NCBI GenBank assembly: GCA_014727925.1
Contig: WJMN01000008.1
Span: 1-43,307 of the forward strand
DNA length: 43,307 nucleotides
Origin: Microcaldota archaeon
Lineage (GTDB): Archaea > Micrarchaeota > Micrarchaeia > Anstonellales > Bilamarchaeaceae
Direction: 5' to 3'
In this document: piece by piece, positions 23,855 through 31,466 of the stretch
Layout of the letters: each line of letters starts with the position of its first letter
How positions within the stretch are numbered: position 1 is the first letter of the stretch
Notes under the pieces: model-generated
The model's database searches: none
What the model was told of the DNA's origin: nothing
What the model saw: the letters and a program-made list of their open reading frames with translations, nothing else
Program-made: the position numbers and the translations under genes

Positions 23855-26209
23855 ATGCTTGATAAAAGATTCTCACAGGCAATTGAAGAAAAATGGCAAA
23901 CAGAATGGGAAAAAAGGGGCACATATACTTTTAGGGGGCTAGATGAGAGACCAACATACGCAATAGATACCCCGCCCCCTTTTACCAGCGGGGAGCTGCA
24001 CATGGGCCACACCCTCTCTTACGCATATTTTGATTTTGTTGCCCGCTACAAGCGCATGCGGGGATTTAATGTGTATTACCCGCAGGGATGGGACACCCAG
24101 GGATTTCCCACAGAAACAAAGGTTGAGAAAAAATGCGGAAGGCTTCCCTGCGGCCTGTTCAGAGAAAAGTGCAGGGAATGGACGGCCCAGATGATTGACA
24201 AGATGAAGGACACCATGGTCAGGCTGGGTTTTTCCCCGGACTGGGAGCACCAGTACCTTACCATGGACAGCGAATACCACCGGAAAGTCCAGCTTTCCCT
24301 CCACTTAATGTATGACAAGGACATGGTCTACCGGAGCGAACATCCTGTTTTCTGGTGCTACAAGTGCAACAGCGCCCTTGCAAAAACAGACACAGACGAC
24401 CTGGAGAGGGAAACCCTGCTCAACCACATCCTTTTTAAGGGCCCAGAAGGCGAAGGCCTTGTTATCGCTACTACCAGGCCGGAACTCATGTATGCCTGCG
24501 TTGCGGTGATGTACCACCCAGATGATGAGCGCTACAAAAACCTTGAAGGAAAAGAAGTTACTACTGCATTGGGCAAGAAGGTGCCGGTGCTCCCGGACAG
24601 GGACGTGGACAAAGAATACGGAACCGGCCTCCTGATGGTCTGCACATTCGGAGACAAGCAGGACATAGTGTGGGCATACCGGCACAAGCTTCCGATAGTC
24701 TCAATCCTTGATGGCAGGGGAAAGCTCACCGGAACAGGTGGGTTTGATGGCCTAAAGCCAAAGGAAGCAAGAGAAAAGATAATAGAGAAATTCAGAGAAG
24801 AGGAGAAAATCCTAAAGCAGGAAAAGACCACCCAGGTGGTCAAGGTCCACGACCGCTGCAAGACACCTGTGGAATATGCTCTTTCAAAGCAGTGGTTTGC
24901 AGACATAACAAATCACCGGGAGGAAATAAAGAAGATGGCCCGGGAAGTCCGTTGGGTTCCGGAATTCGGCATAAACTATCTTGATGACTGGGCAGACTCT
25001 GTTGAGTGGGACTGGGTGATTTCAAGGCAGAGGCATTTCGGAACACCGCTTCCCTTCTATTACTGCCCTAAATGCGGGGAAACAGAAAAGGCGGATGAGC
25101 TTCCCTTTTACCCGGAGAAAGCGCCCGAGAAGGCCTGCAGCTGTGGAGAGAAGATGAAGCCCGAGGAATCGGTGTGCGACTGCTGGGTGGACTCTTCCAT
25201 AACCCCCCTGATGGTTGCAGGATGGCCTGACCGGGAAGGGTGGGAAAGGATGTACCCGAATGCGCTCCGGCCCCAGGGAGTGGAAATCATCCGCACCTGG
25301 GCATTCTACACCATCTACCGCTCAGGAATAGGGATAACCGGAAAAAAGCCGTGGGATGTTGTTTTGCTTAACGGAAATGTGCTTGCCCCGGATGGAAGGA
25401 AGATGAGCAAGTCGCTGGGAAACGTAATTTCCCCCACTGACCTTCTAAAACAGTATCCTGCCGATGCCCTGAGGCAGTGGGCAGCAATGAGCGGGGCCAT
25501 GGCCAAGGACCGGCCGTTTTCCTACGAAGACATTAAGTTTGCCAAATCGTTCTTGAACAAGGTATGGAATGCGGCAAAGTTCGTGCAGAAAAGCCTGGAA
25601 GGCTATGACGGCTCTTCCCCCCCGCTTTCAGATATTGACAAATGGATACTAGAATCCATGAACAAAGCAACAGAAGAGTGCACAGATGCTATGGAGAATT
25701 ATGAATTCCACAGGTGCGCAAGGAAGCTGCACGATTTTTTCTGGCACGATTTCTGCGATGATTACCTAGAGTATGTAAAGTACCGCATCTATGGGGAAGA
25801 TGAAGAATCCAGAAAGGCGGCGCAGCATACGCTCCACGAAGTGCTCTATTCCTTCATAAAGCTCCTTGCTCCGATTTCCCCCCATATCTCAGAAGAGATT
25901 TACCACGAGATGTTCAAATCCCGGGAAGGAGAAGACACAATCAACTTTATGCCCTGGCCCGAGCCCGGCCCACGGTTTGCTAAAGAGCACCGCAAAGTTG
26001 GGCAGATGCGGGAACTTGTTTCAAAAATCCGCCAGGCAAAGGCATCAGAAAAGATTTCCCAGGGTGCAGAAATACTCCTTTATTTACCAGGTACAGAACT
26101 TCCGGAAGAAATGCTAGAAGAAGTGAAAAATATAACCAGGATAAAGGAAATTAATGAAGGGGAATTCAAAATAGAGAAAGTAGAAGAAGAGAAAGAAAAG
26201 GAAGCTTAG
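23855..26209 (+). CDS. valS: Valyl-tRNA synthetase
   Basis: Charges tRNA-Val and edits threonine. The 784-residue class I enzyme has TPPPFTSGELHMGHTLSYA with the HIGH motif as HMGH, YYPQGWDTQGFPTE, the editing-domain ATTRPELMYACVAV, DWVISRQRHFGTPLP, a cysteine-rich zinc insertion (CPKC...CSCG), and GRKMSKSLGN near 515-524. The C-terminal anticodon domain is present and ends in a short charged helix. The size fits the archaeal short form. TATA-like GTTTAATAAGC at 23815-23825 predicts a start near 23846. The stop overlaps the convergent pilin-like gene by 4 nt inside a hairpin. Confidence 0.97.
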   Translation: MLDKRFSQAIEEKWQTEWEKRGTYTFRGLDERPTYAIDTPPPFTSGELHMGHTLSYAYFDFVARYKRMRGFNVYYPQGWDTQGFPTETKVEKKCGRLPCGLFREKCREWTAQMIDKMKDTMVRLGFSPDWEHQYLTMDSEYHRKVQLSLHLMYDKDMVYRSEHPVFWCYKCNSALAKTDTDDLERETLLNHILFKGPEGEGLVIATTRPELMYACVAVMYHPDDERYKNLEGKEVTTALGKKVPVLPDRDVDKEYGTGLLMVCTFGDKQDIVWAYRHKLPIVSILDGRGKLTGTGGFDGLKPKEAREKIIEKFREEEKILKQEKTTQVVKVHDRCKTPVEYALSKQWFADITNHREEIKKMAREVRWVPEFGINYLDDWADSVEWDWVISRQRHFGTPLPFYYCPKCGETEKADELPFYPEKAPEKACSCGEKMKPEESVCDCWVDSSITPLMVAGWPDREGWERMYPNALRPQGVEIIRTWAFYTIYRSGIGITGKKPWDVVLLNGNVLAPDGRKMSKSLGNVISPTDLLKQYPADALRQWAAMSGAMAKDRPFSYEDIKFAKSFLNKVWNAAKFVQKSLEGYDGSSPPLSDIDKWILESMNKATEECTDAMENYEFHRCARKLHDFFWHDFCDDYLEYVKYRIYGEDEESRKAAQHTLHEVLYSFIKLLAPISPHISEEIYHEMFKSREGEDTINFMPWPEPGPRFAKEHRKVGQMRELVSKIRQAKASEKISQGAEILLYLPGTELPEEMLEEVKNITRIKEINEGEFKIEKVEEEKEKEA

Positions 26210-26216
26210 GCTTCCT
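26199..26216. terminator. Hairpin whose loop holds both stop codons of valS and the pilin-like gene
   Basis: AGGAAGC-TTAG-GCTTCCT is a perfect 7-bp stem with loop TTAG at 26206-26209. That loop holds the valS TAG and the opposing TAA. The minus-strand continuation is T-rich (CTTTTCTTTCTCTTC). Confidence 0.4.
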
Positions 26217-26709
26217 CAACATGGGCAACTATTCTTCCGCTTATTGTATGCTCAGGGCCTCCTGAATCACAATCAGGATTAACTTCCGGGGCGCAGCTTA
26301 CGTAGTTTATGCTTACCCTTAGCTTTTCTGTTTCGCCCTTTATTGCACCGAGCTCATTAAGGGGCATATCGATATCATATTCAGTCCCCTGCGGAATCAT
26401 TACATTATATGAATAGTCTTCATAAGTGGTGCCATCATTTGCAATGATTTTTGCTCCTCTCAGCCTTATGTTGTAGCCAAGTCCATTGTTTATGCGGAAT
26501 CCAAGCTGGGGAGTTCCGCCTTCATCTATGTAAAGGAGGTGCCCTGTGCATGCAAGGTCGGGCTGAAGGGTACATTCTTCTGCAATCAGGTAAGAAGGAT
26601 TGAAAACTCCGGTAGCCATGATTGCCCCAATTACTACGACCAGGGCAACGAGGGCCCAGCCGTAAGTCATCAGGTATTCCATAGCCGCTTGGCCTTTTTT
26701 AGCACTCAT
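26206..26709 (-). CDS. Pilin-like protein with class III signal peptide
   Basis: The 167-residue product starts MSAKKG|QAAMEYLMTYGWALVAL. This is the archaeal class III signal layout: basic N-terminus, cleavage after Gly, then Q-x-x-x-E-x-x-x with a hydrophobic helix that stays as the pilus core. The rest is a beta-rich domain with cysteine pairs (EECTLQPDLACTG and YVSCAPEVNPDCD) that could form disulfides outside. It is expected to be processed by an EppA/FlaK-type prepilin peptidase and assembled at the surface. A TATA tract shared with the divergent TPR-AAA gene predicts a leaderless mRNA at ATG 26709. No pilus ATPase lies next to it. Confidence 0.85.
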   Translation of the reverse strand: MSAKKGQAAMEYLMTYGWALVALVVVIGAIMATGVFNPSYLIAEECTLQPDLACTGHLLYIDEGGTPQLGFRINNGLGYNIRLRGAKIIANDGTTYEDYSYNVMIPQGTEYDIDMPLNELGAIKGETEKLRVSINYVSCAPEVNPDCDSGGPEHTISGRIVAHVEEA

Positions 26710-26730
26710 AATGGGAATTTCGGGGAAAAT

Positions 26731-26742
26731 ACTTTAAAATAG
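26731..26742. promoter_or_regulatory. TATA element shared by the pilin-like and TPR-AAA genes
   Basis: ACTTTAAAATAG reads TATA-like both ways. On the minus strand it predicts a start at about 26711 (leaderless pilin-like mRNA). On the plus strand it predicts a start near 26763, so ATG 26773 is used rather than ATG 26749. Confidence 0.5.
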
Positions 26743-26772
26743 TTTAGTATGAATAAAACAGGCAGTGGTGCG

Positions 26773-28410
26773 ATGTCTGAAAAAAAACCCCAGTTAGTTG
26801 ATGCCGGGAGCTATTACAAAATTGCTAATGATTATTATGAGAAAGGCAACTACGAGAAGGCAATAGAAAACTACAATATGGCCATCCTGCTAAACCCGCT
26901 TTTTTCTGAGGCATACTTCAACCGCGCCCTGAGCTACTACCAGATGAAAAATTACGATAAGGCGGTCGCGGATTACAATGAAGCGGCCGAGCTTGACCCG
27001 AAAAACCCAATCATATTCAATAACAAGGGGGACGCATTTTACCGCAAGCAGGACTACACAAGCGCAATAAAGGATTACGACAAGGCGATAATGCTCAACC
27101 CCAACTACCTCAAGGCATATTACAACCGCGCCCTCTCTTATGCCTCCCTAGAAGACTATGAGAAGGCAGTGGAGGATTTCAGCAAGGTTGTGCAGCTTAA
27201 GCCGGATTTTTCAGAGGCATATCACCTCCGGGGGCTGGCATACGAGTATGCAGGGGATGTGGACAGCGCAATTTCTGATTATGAAAAAGCCCTGGAGCTC
27301 AACCCCGAGCTGGCAGAGGCAAAAAGCCACCTGGAATCTGCAAAGAGCAAGAAGCAGACAGGAGGCGGCGGAGAAGCCGGAAAAGAGGGAAAGACTTCAG
27401 AGATAAAAGTGCTCAAGAAGCCGGACATGAACTTCACCGATGTTGCCGGAATGGAGAGAATGAAGGAGGAGATAAGGGAGGCAGTAATTTATCCCATGGC
27501 AAAGCCGGAGCTTGCAAGGAGGTATGGTAAGCTCGGAGGAGGCGGAATAATAATGTACGGTCCGCCCGGATGCGGAAAGACATTTGTGGTAAAAGCGGCC
27601 GCTGGAGAATCAGAATCATCATTCATAAATGCAAAGCTTTCAGACCTCCTGGACATGTATGTGGGAAACACGGAAAAGAACATTCACAAGGTATTTGAGA
27701 CCGCGAGGAAGAATACTCCCTGCATACTGTTCTTTGATGAAATAGACGCGATTGGGGGAAGAAGGGATGCACAGCAGGGCGCCCAGTACATGAGAATGGC
27801 GGTAAACCAGATGCTTTACGAGATGGACGGGGTTGAGGCAAACAACGAGAACGTCCTGGTTATTGCTGCTACAAATGCGCCCTGGGATGTGGACCCTGCG
27901 CTAAGGAGATCCGGCCGTTTCAGCAAAACTCTCTATGTATCCGAGCCCGATTTTGGCTCAAGGGAGGCAATCATAAAGATACATGCAAAGAAGAGGCCGG
28001 TTTCAAAGTACATCCCCTATAAGCGCCTTGCCCTTGCAACTTCAGGCTATGCCTCTTCAGACCTTAAATCGATAGTGGATGAGGCAGCAGCAATTCCATG
28101 GAGGGAGGCGTTCAAGAGCGGGAAGGAGAGGCCGGTTGTTACAAGAGACTTTATAAAGGCAATAAGAAAAAAGAAGAGCTCTCTTCCGCCCTGGTATGAG
28201 CAGGCAAACAAGCAGATAGGCAAGCAGGAAGAGATAACCATCGTGGACGGGAAGGAGCACAAGAAGGTCACAGAGAGCAAGATGGGCGCTGGGGAGAAGC
28301 AGGCATTCAAGGATCTCCTAGATGTAATCCAGAAGCGCAACAAGTGGTACAACAAACTCTGGCTCAAATTCCTAAAGAACGTTGCCCTGATTTTCCCAAT
28401 ACCCATCTGA
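26773..28410 (+). CDS. TPR-repeat AAA ATPase
   Basis: A 545-residue fusion. Five TPR repeats (about 9-180; for example YEKGNYEKAIENYNMAILLN) are joined by a Gly/Lys linker to one AAA module of the classical (Vps4/katanin/CDC48-like) clade. That module has FTDVAGMERMKEEIREAV, Walker A GPPGCGKTF near 258-266, Walker B ILFFDEIDAIGG near 317-328, and the second region of homology ATNAPWDVDPALRRSGRF. It ends with a small helical domain and a hydrophobic tail FLKNVALIFPIPI. One AAA ring with a protein-binding N-domain suggests a substrate-remodelling or membrane-associated unfoldase; the substrate is unknown. The promoter argues for ATG 26773, 24 nt inside the track's start. Confidence 0.88.
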   Translation: MSEKKPQLVDAGSYYKIANDYYEKGNYEKAIENYNMAILLNPLFSEAYFNRALSYYQMKNYDKAVADYNEAAELDPKNPIIFNNKGDAFYRKQDYTSAIKDYDKAIMLNPNYLKAYYNRALSYASLEDYEKAVEDFSKVVQLKPDFSEAYHLRGLAYEYAGDVDSAISDYEKALELNPELAEAKSHLESAKSKKQTGGGGEAGKEGKTSEIKVLKKPDMNFTDVAGMERMKEEIREAVIYPMAKPELARRYGKLGGGGIIMYGPPGCGKTFVVKAAAGESESSFINAKLSDLLDMYVGNTEKNIHKVFETARKNTPCILFFDEIDAIGGRRDAQQGAQYMRMAVNQMLYEMDGVEANNENVLVIAATNAPWDVDPALRRSGRFSKTLYVSEPDFGSREAIIKIHAKKRPVSKYIPYKRLALATSGYASSDLKSIVDEAAAIPWREAFKSGKERPVVTRDFIKAIRKKKSSLPPWYEQANKQIGKQEEITIVDGKEHKKVTESKMGAGEKQAFKDLLDVIQKRNKWYNKLWLKFLKNVALIFPIPI

Positions 28411-28470
28411 GCCAGGGGTGATTCTGCTGGGTTTTAAATATTCACTTTCCTATCCAGTTTTGGGATTGAA

Positions 28471-29700
28471 ATGATAATAAGGAATGCCAAATTTTACCTT
28501 GGGGGAAGAGTGGTCAAAAAAGATATACTTATTGAAAAGGGAAAAATAGCAGGCTTTGGAAAATTCAAGGGCGAGGCAATGGATGCAGAAGGGCTGTTTG
28601 CCCTTCCCGGGCTTATAGACCCGCATGTCCATCTGCGGGATCCTGGGATGACACACAAGGAGGATTTTGAAACAGGGACAAGGGCCGCGCTTGCAGGAGG
28701 CTGTACCACTGTGCTGGACATGCCAAATACCAGACCTCCATGCACAAGCCTTTCAGAATACAGGAAAAAGAAAGAGATTGCAAAAAGGAAGGCACTCTGC
28801 GATTATGGGCTGCATTTTGGGGCATCCGGAAGCAATATCCAGGGAGTTAAAAAGGCAAGGCCCCGCTCCCTGAAACTGTACATGGGAGAATCCACGGGCA
28901 GGATGCATGCAGGGAATATGCTTACACTCTGGAGGCACTTTAGCAATTTTCCAAAAAACCGCCCCCTGATCGTACATGCAGAAGACCAGGAAACCCTTGC
29001 TGCAATGAAAAAGGAAGGCCGGGGAAGGCCTGAGGCCGCAGAAAAAATAGGGGTGGAGAAGGCACGAATCCTTGCCCAGGAAGCAGACCGGGTAATTTAC
29101 TTTGCCCATACCACCCTTTTTGAAACAGTCCACCTTGCAAAGATATGGAAAAAATCCCTAATTGAGGTAAGCCCGCACCACCTTTTCCTTTCAAGGGAAA
29201 AAGACGGAAAAAGGCTGAAGGAATTTTCAAAGGTTTATCCCCCGCTGAGGAGCGAGGGGGAAAGGAGAGAACTCTGGGGTGCACTGTACCATGTGGATGC
29301 TGTGGGCAGCGACCATGCCCCGCATACCCCTGCAGAAAAGAGAAAAGGGGCAGCGGGATTCCCCGGGCTTGAAACCTCTCTTTCACTGTTCCTGGATGCT
29401 TACAACAGGGGCGAAGTGGAACTGCCATGGATAATAGACAGGATGGCAGAGAGCCCTGCAAGGATATTTGGGCTCAAGTCCAAGGGAAGAATTGACAAGG
29501 GTTATGATGGCGATATAACCCTGGTGGATTTGAAGGAAGAATGGAAGGTAAAAGCCGATGAGTTTGCCTCAAAGTGCGGATGGACGCCTTATGAGGGCTT
29601 TAGGCTAAAGGGGAAGGTAAAAAAAGTAGTTTTGAGGGGAAAGCTTGCAGCAGATGAATCAGGAGTAACAGGAAAAACCAAGGGAAAGAACGTTCTTTAG
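28471..29700 (+). CDS. pyrC: Dihydroorotase
   Basis: Cyclises carbamoyl aspartate to dihydroorotate, the step after pyrBI. The 409-residue amidohydrolase has GLIDPHVHLRDPG (metal histidines), TTVLDMPNTRPP, a Lys in the LKLYMGES segment that would be the carbamylated ligand, HAEDQETL, VSPHHLFLS and GSDHAPHTPAEK with the catalytic Asp. Length and motifs suit class I dihydroorotase. TATA-like TTTTAAATATTC at 28431-28442 predicts a start near 28462, just before ATG 28471. It is far from pyrB in this window, so the pathway is not one operon here. The stop overlaps a convergent pilin-like gene by 4 nt. Confidence 0.93.
   Translation: MIIRNAKFYLGGRVVKKDILIEKGKIAGFGKFKGEAMDAEGLFALPGLIDPHVHLRDPGMTHKEDFETGTRAALAGGCTTVLDMPNTRPPCTSLSEYRKKKEIAKRKALCDYGLHFGASGSNIQGVKKARPRSLKLYMGESTGRMHAGNMLTLWRHFSNFPKNRPLIVHAEDQETLAAMKKEGRGRPEAAEKIGVEKARILAQEADRVIYFAHTTLFETVHLAKIWKKSLIEVSPHHLFLSREKDGKRLKEFSKVYPPLRSEGERRELWGALYHVDAVGSDHAPHTPAEKRKGAAGFPGLETSLSLFLDAYNRGEVELPWIIDRMAESPARIFGLKSKGRIDKGYDGDITLVDLKEEWKVKADEFASKCGWTPYEGFRLKGKVKKVVLRGKLAADESGVTGKTKGKNVL
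29685..29698. terminator. 14-bp palindrome at the convergent pyrC/pilin-like ends
   Basis: AAAGAACGTTCTTT is a perfect palindrome ending at the overlapping stop codons (29697-29700). The minus-strand continuation is CCCTTGGTTTTTCC. It resembles the stop-linked palindromes at the ends of ileS and valS. Confidence 0.35.
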
Positions 29701-30134
29701 GTGCTCCCGGGGTTCGGCTGCGGGGAAATAACCACAGTGCCCCCTTCATTGAATAATTCAACCCGGTACCTTCCGCTTCCTAATTCTTCCCCAAGGAAAT
29801 CTCCTTTATCTTCCATGGGGAACTGGGTGGTGCGGACCACGTCATTTTTTTCTCCTGCAGTGAGCAGGGTGAATATTATCTCATGTTCAGTTATTTCTGC
29901 GGCTTCCACAGTCCCAGGGATATATATCTCAGTAATCATTGCAGAGCCGTCACCCATATGCCCTATTGCATTTACCAGGAATGAAATGCGGGCAACTGAA
30001 AAATGGACCTGAAGAAGGGCAAGGTCTGCTCTTATCGCATCCATCTTGAAGAACATGATGTAGAGCAGAGGGATGAGTATAAGCAGGATGAATCCGATGA
30101 CCACAAGAAGTTCGTTGCTAACCTGTCCTCTCAT
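29697..30134 (-). CDS. Second pilin-like protein (class III signal)
   Basis: The 145-residue product begins MRG|QVSNELLVVIGFILLILIP, matching the archaeal QxSxExxxL class III signal with cleavage after Gly3. The hydrophobic segment runs to about residue 28. A helical stretch (MDAIRADLALLQVHFSVAR) and a beta-rich domain follow, ending in a Pro/Asn-rich tail. It resembles minor archaeal pilins or small archaellum-like accessory proteins, but I cannot name a family. Its start overlaps the end of the CBS protein gene by 17 nt, so the two are probably translationally coupled, an unexpected partnership. Confidence 0.75.
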   Translation of the reverse strand: MRGQVSNELLVVIGFILLILIPLLYIMFFKMDAIRADLALLQVHFSVARISFLVNAIGHMGDGSAMITEIYIPGTVEAAEITEHEIIFTLLTAGEKNDVVRTTQFPMEDKGDFLGEELGSGRYRVELFNEGGTVVISPQPNPGST

Positions 30135-31236
30135 AGAAGCCCTCTGTCATGCCTTCTGTCATGTAGTGTTTCCTTTTGTCTCTTTTATAATTCTTTCTTT
30201 TGTTTAGGAGCCTTTTTATTTCAGCCAGGTTTTTGTTGACTACGGTCTTTAGCTCGTATCCTTCCGAGCGCACCGCAATCATTGCATTGTCCACTTCAAG
30301 CCGGGTGCTCATCTGGTACACTGATTTGCCTTTTTTGAAGTGGATATTCACATCTCCTAGGTCAAAGGTTTTCCTGAACCTTTTTAGCGAATCCTTCATG
30401 CTCTGTTTTATGTCCCCGTAATAGAACATCGCTTCTTCAGGCAGGCCGCTTATGAAAACAGAGGGCCCTTCAACTATGAGGCTGAGGACGAATTTCATGA
30501 CATCTACTGCAGTGAGAACTCCCACTGCACGCCCCCCTTCTTTTACCACCAGCCTGGAAACGTTCTTATTTGCCATTATCCTTGCTGCCCTTTCCAGCGG
30601 CTCATCCGCCTTTATAGTTACCAGGCTTTCCCGCATGTAATCCCTTACTTTTTTCTGGTCCGGGTTGTCTATTTCAGAAGTGAGGGCAAATCTCTGTCTG
30701 CCCCTGGGCTTTAGCACCAGCATGGATAGGTCAAATGGAGTTATGCTGCCGATTACCTTGTTGCTCCGGGTAACTGCCAGGTGGTGGACCCCGAGTTTTT
30801 TCATCACGCCCCTTGCCATGCCCACTGTTTCGTTTTCATCTATAGTATAGATGGGGCTTGCCATGAGTGCGGAAACGCTGGTTTTGGGGACGGTTTTCAT
30901 CTTGACCATTTCAGCCATAACATCCGCCCGGCTAACCTTTCCGAGTATTTTTCCATCCTCAACTACCGGGAGGGCCTTGAAGTGGCCTGCCATGAATGCC
31001 CGCATGTGGTCTGCAATGTCCATTACCCCCTTCAGGTGTGGCGCCCTTACCGCGGCCCCTATAGCCTTGGTTTTGCTTGAGTCGCTTATGTTGGGGCGAA
31101 TGTCCCTGTCGTCAATAAGTCCATAGTATTTTCCATTATGGGTAACCATCACCGCAGTTCCTGTCCTTAATATTGAATCAAGGGCCTTGGAAAGCGGTTC
31201 GCTGCCTTTTATTACATCTGCTTTCATCATTCTCAT
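30118..31236 (-). CDS. Four-CBS-domain protein with ribosome-hibernation-factor-like tail
   Basis: The 372-residue product has four CBS motifs in two Bateman pairs (about 8-130 and 135-275), with repeats such as ALPVVEDGKILGKVSRADVM and VSRLVVKEGGRAVGVLTAVD. These modules usually bind adenosine nucleotides. The last 90 residues (from SMKDSLKRFRKTF, then VNIHFKKG, then MIAVRSEGYELKTVVNKNL and IKRLLNKRKNYKR) have the helix-strand order and basic end of HPF/S30AE ribosome hibernation proteins. If so, it may sense energy charge and act on ribosomes. Start ATG 31236 is chosen because the TATA at 31266-31275 predicts a start near 31245; the track's 31317 start runs through the promoter. The HPF link is inference. 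Confidence 0.8.
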   Translation of the reverse strand: MRMMKADVIKGSEPLSKALDSILRTGTAVMVTHNGKYYGLIDDRDIRPNISDSSKTKAIGAAVRAPHLKGVMDIADHMRAFMAGHFKALPVVEDGKILGKVSRADVMAEMVKMKTVPKTSVSALMASPIYTIDENETVGMARGVMKKLGVHHLAVTRSNKVIGSITPFDLSMLVLKPRGRQRFALTSEIDNPDQKKVRDYMRESLVTIKADEPLERAARIMANKNVSRLVVKEGGRAVGVLTAVDVMKFVLSLIVEGPSVFISGLPEEAMFYYGDIKQSMKDSLKRFRKTFDLGDVNIHFKKGKSVYQMSTRLEVDNAMIAVRSEGYELKTVVNKNLAEIKRLLNKRKNYKRDKRKHYMTEGMTEGFYERTG

Positions 31237-31264
31237 GGGACTCACCAAAAATAAAAAACAGTAA

Positions 31265-31276
31265 ACCTTTATATCA
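31265..31276 (-). promoter_or_regulatory. TATA box for the CBS protein gene
   Basis: On the minus strand TGATATAAAGGT predicts a start near 31245, with GGTGAG ahead of ATG 31236. One copy of the 36-bp direct repeat begins 1 bp upstream of the box. Confidence 0.5.
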
Positions 31277-31277
31277 C

Positions 31278-31313
31278 TTTTTACAGGAGTTTTAGCCAAA
31301 GCAAAAACTGGAA
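31278..31313. repeat. 36-bp direct repeat, copy 1
   Basis: Identical over 36 bp to copy 2 (31342-31377), with a 28-bp unrelated spacer. The core AGTTTTAGC-CAAA-GCAAAAACT is an imperfect palindrome (one mismatched pair). This copy abuts the TATA box of the CBS gene. Confidence 0.95.
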
Positions 31314-31341
31314 CCAAAAAACACCGTCTTAAACCCCGGGT

Positions 31342-31377
31342 TTTTTACAGGAGTTTTAGCCAAAGCAAAAACTGGAA
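31342..31377. repeat. 36-bp direct repeat, copy 2
   Basis: Perfect second copy, 64 bp centre to centre from copy 1, which is about six DNA turns. Only two copies exist in this gap and no cas gene is in the window. Confidence 0.95.
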
Positions 31378-31401
31378 GTGCCATCTCGAGGCCCAGCTTA
31401 A

Positions 31402-31414
31402 GCGGCGTCGCCGC
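31402..31414. repeat. GC-rich inverted repeat upstream of scpA
   Basis: GCGGCG-T-CGCCGC is a perfect 6+1+6 palindrome in an otherwise AT-rich gap, preceded by the 8-bp palindrome GCTTAAGC at 31396-31403. Function unknown; it could be an operator or part of a small structured RNA. Confidence 0.4.
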
Positions 31415-31430
31415 CTGCTATTGGAAAGTT

Positions 31431-31443
31431 AGTTTATTTTTAA
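31431..31443 (+). promoter_or_regulatory. TATA-like tract for scpA
   Basis: AGTTTATTTTTAA is centred about 30 bp before ATG 31467, predicting an almost leaderless mRNA. Confidence 0.4.
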
Positions 31444-31466
31444 TTAGTTTCGGCAGAAACCAGTTT

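Noticed and set aside
30118-30160. Tandem MTEGMTEG coding repeat at the CBS protein C-terminus as a phase-variable tract
   Set aside because: Two short in-frame copies only; any change of one unit keeps the frame.
31278-31377. Calling the two 36-bp repeats a CRISPR array
   Set aside because: Only two repeats and one spacer, no cas genes in the window, and one copy abuts a TATA box. Listed as direct repeats and a finding instead.
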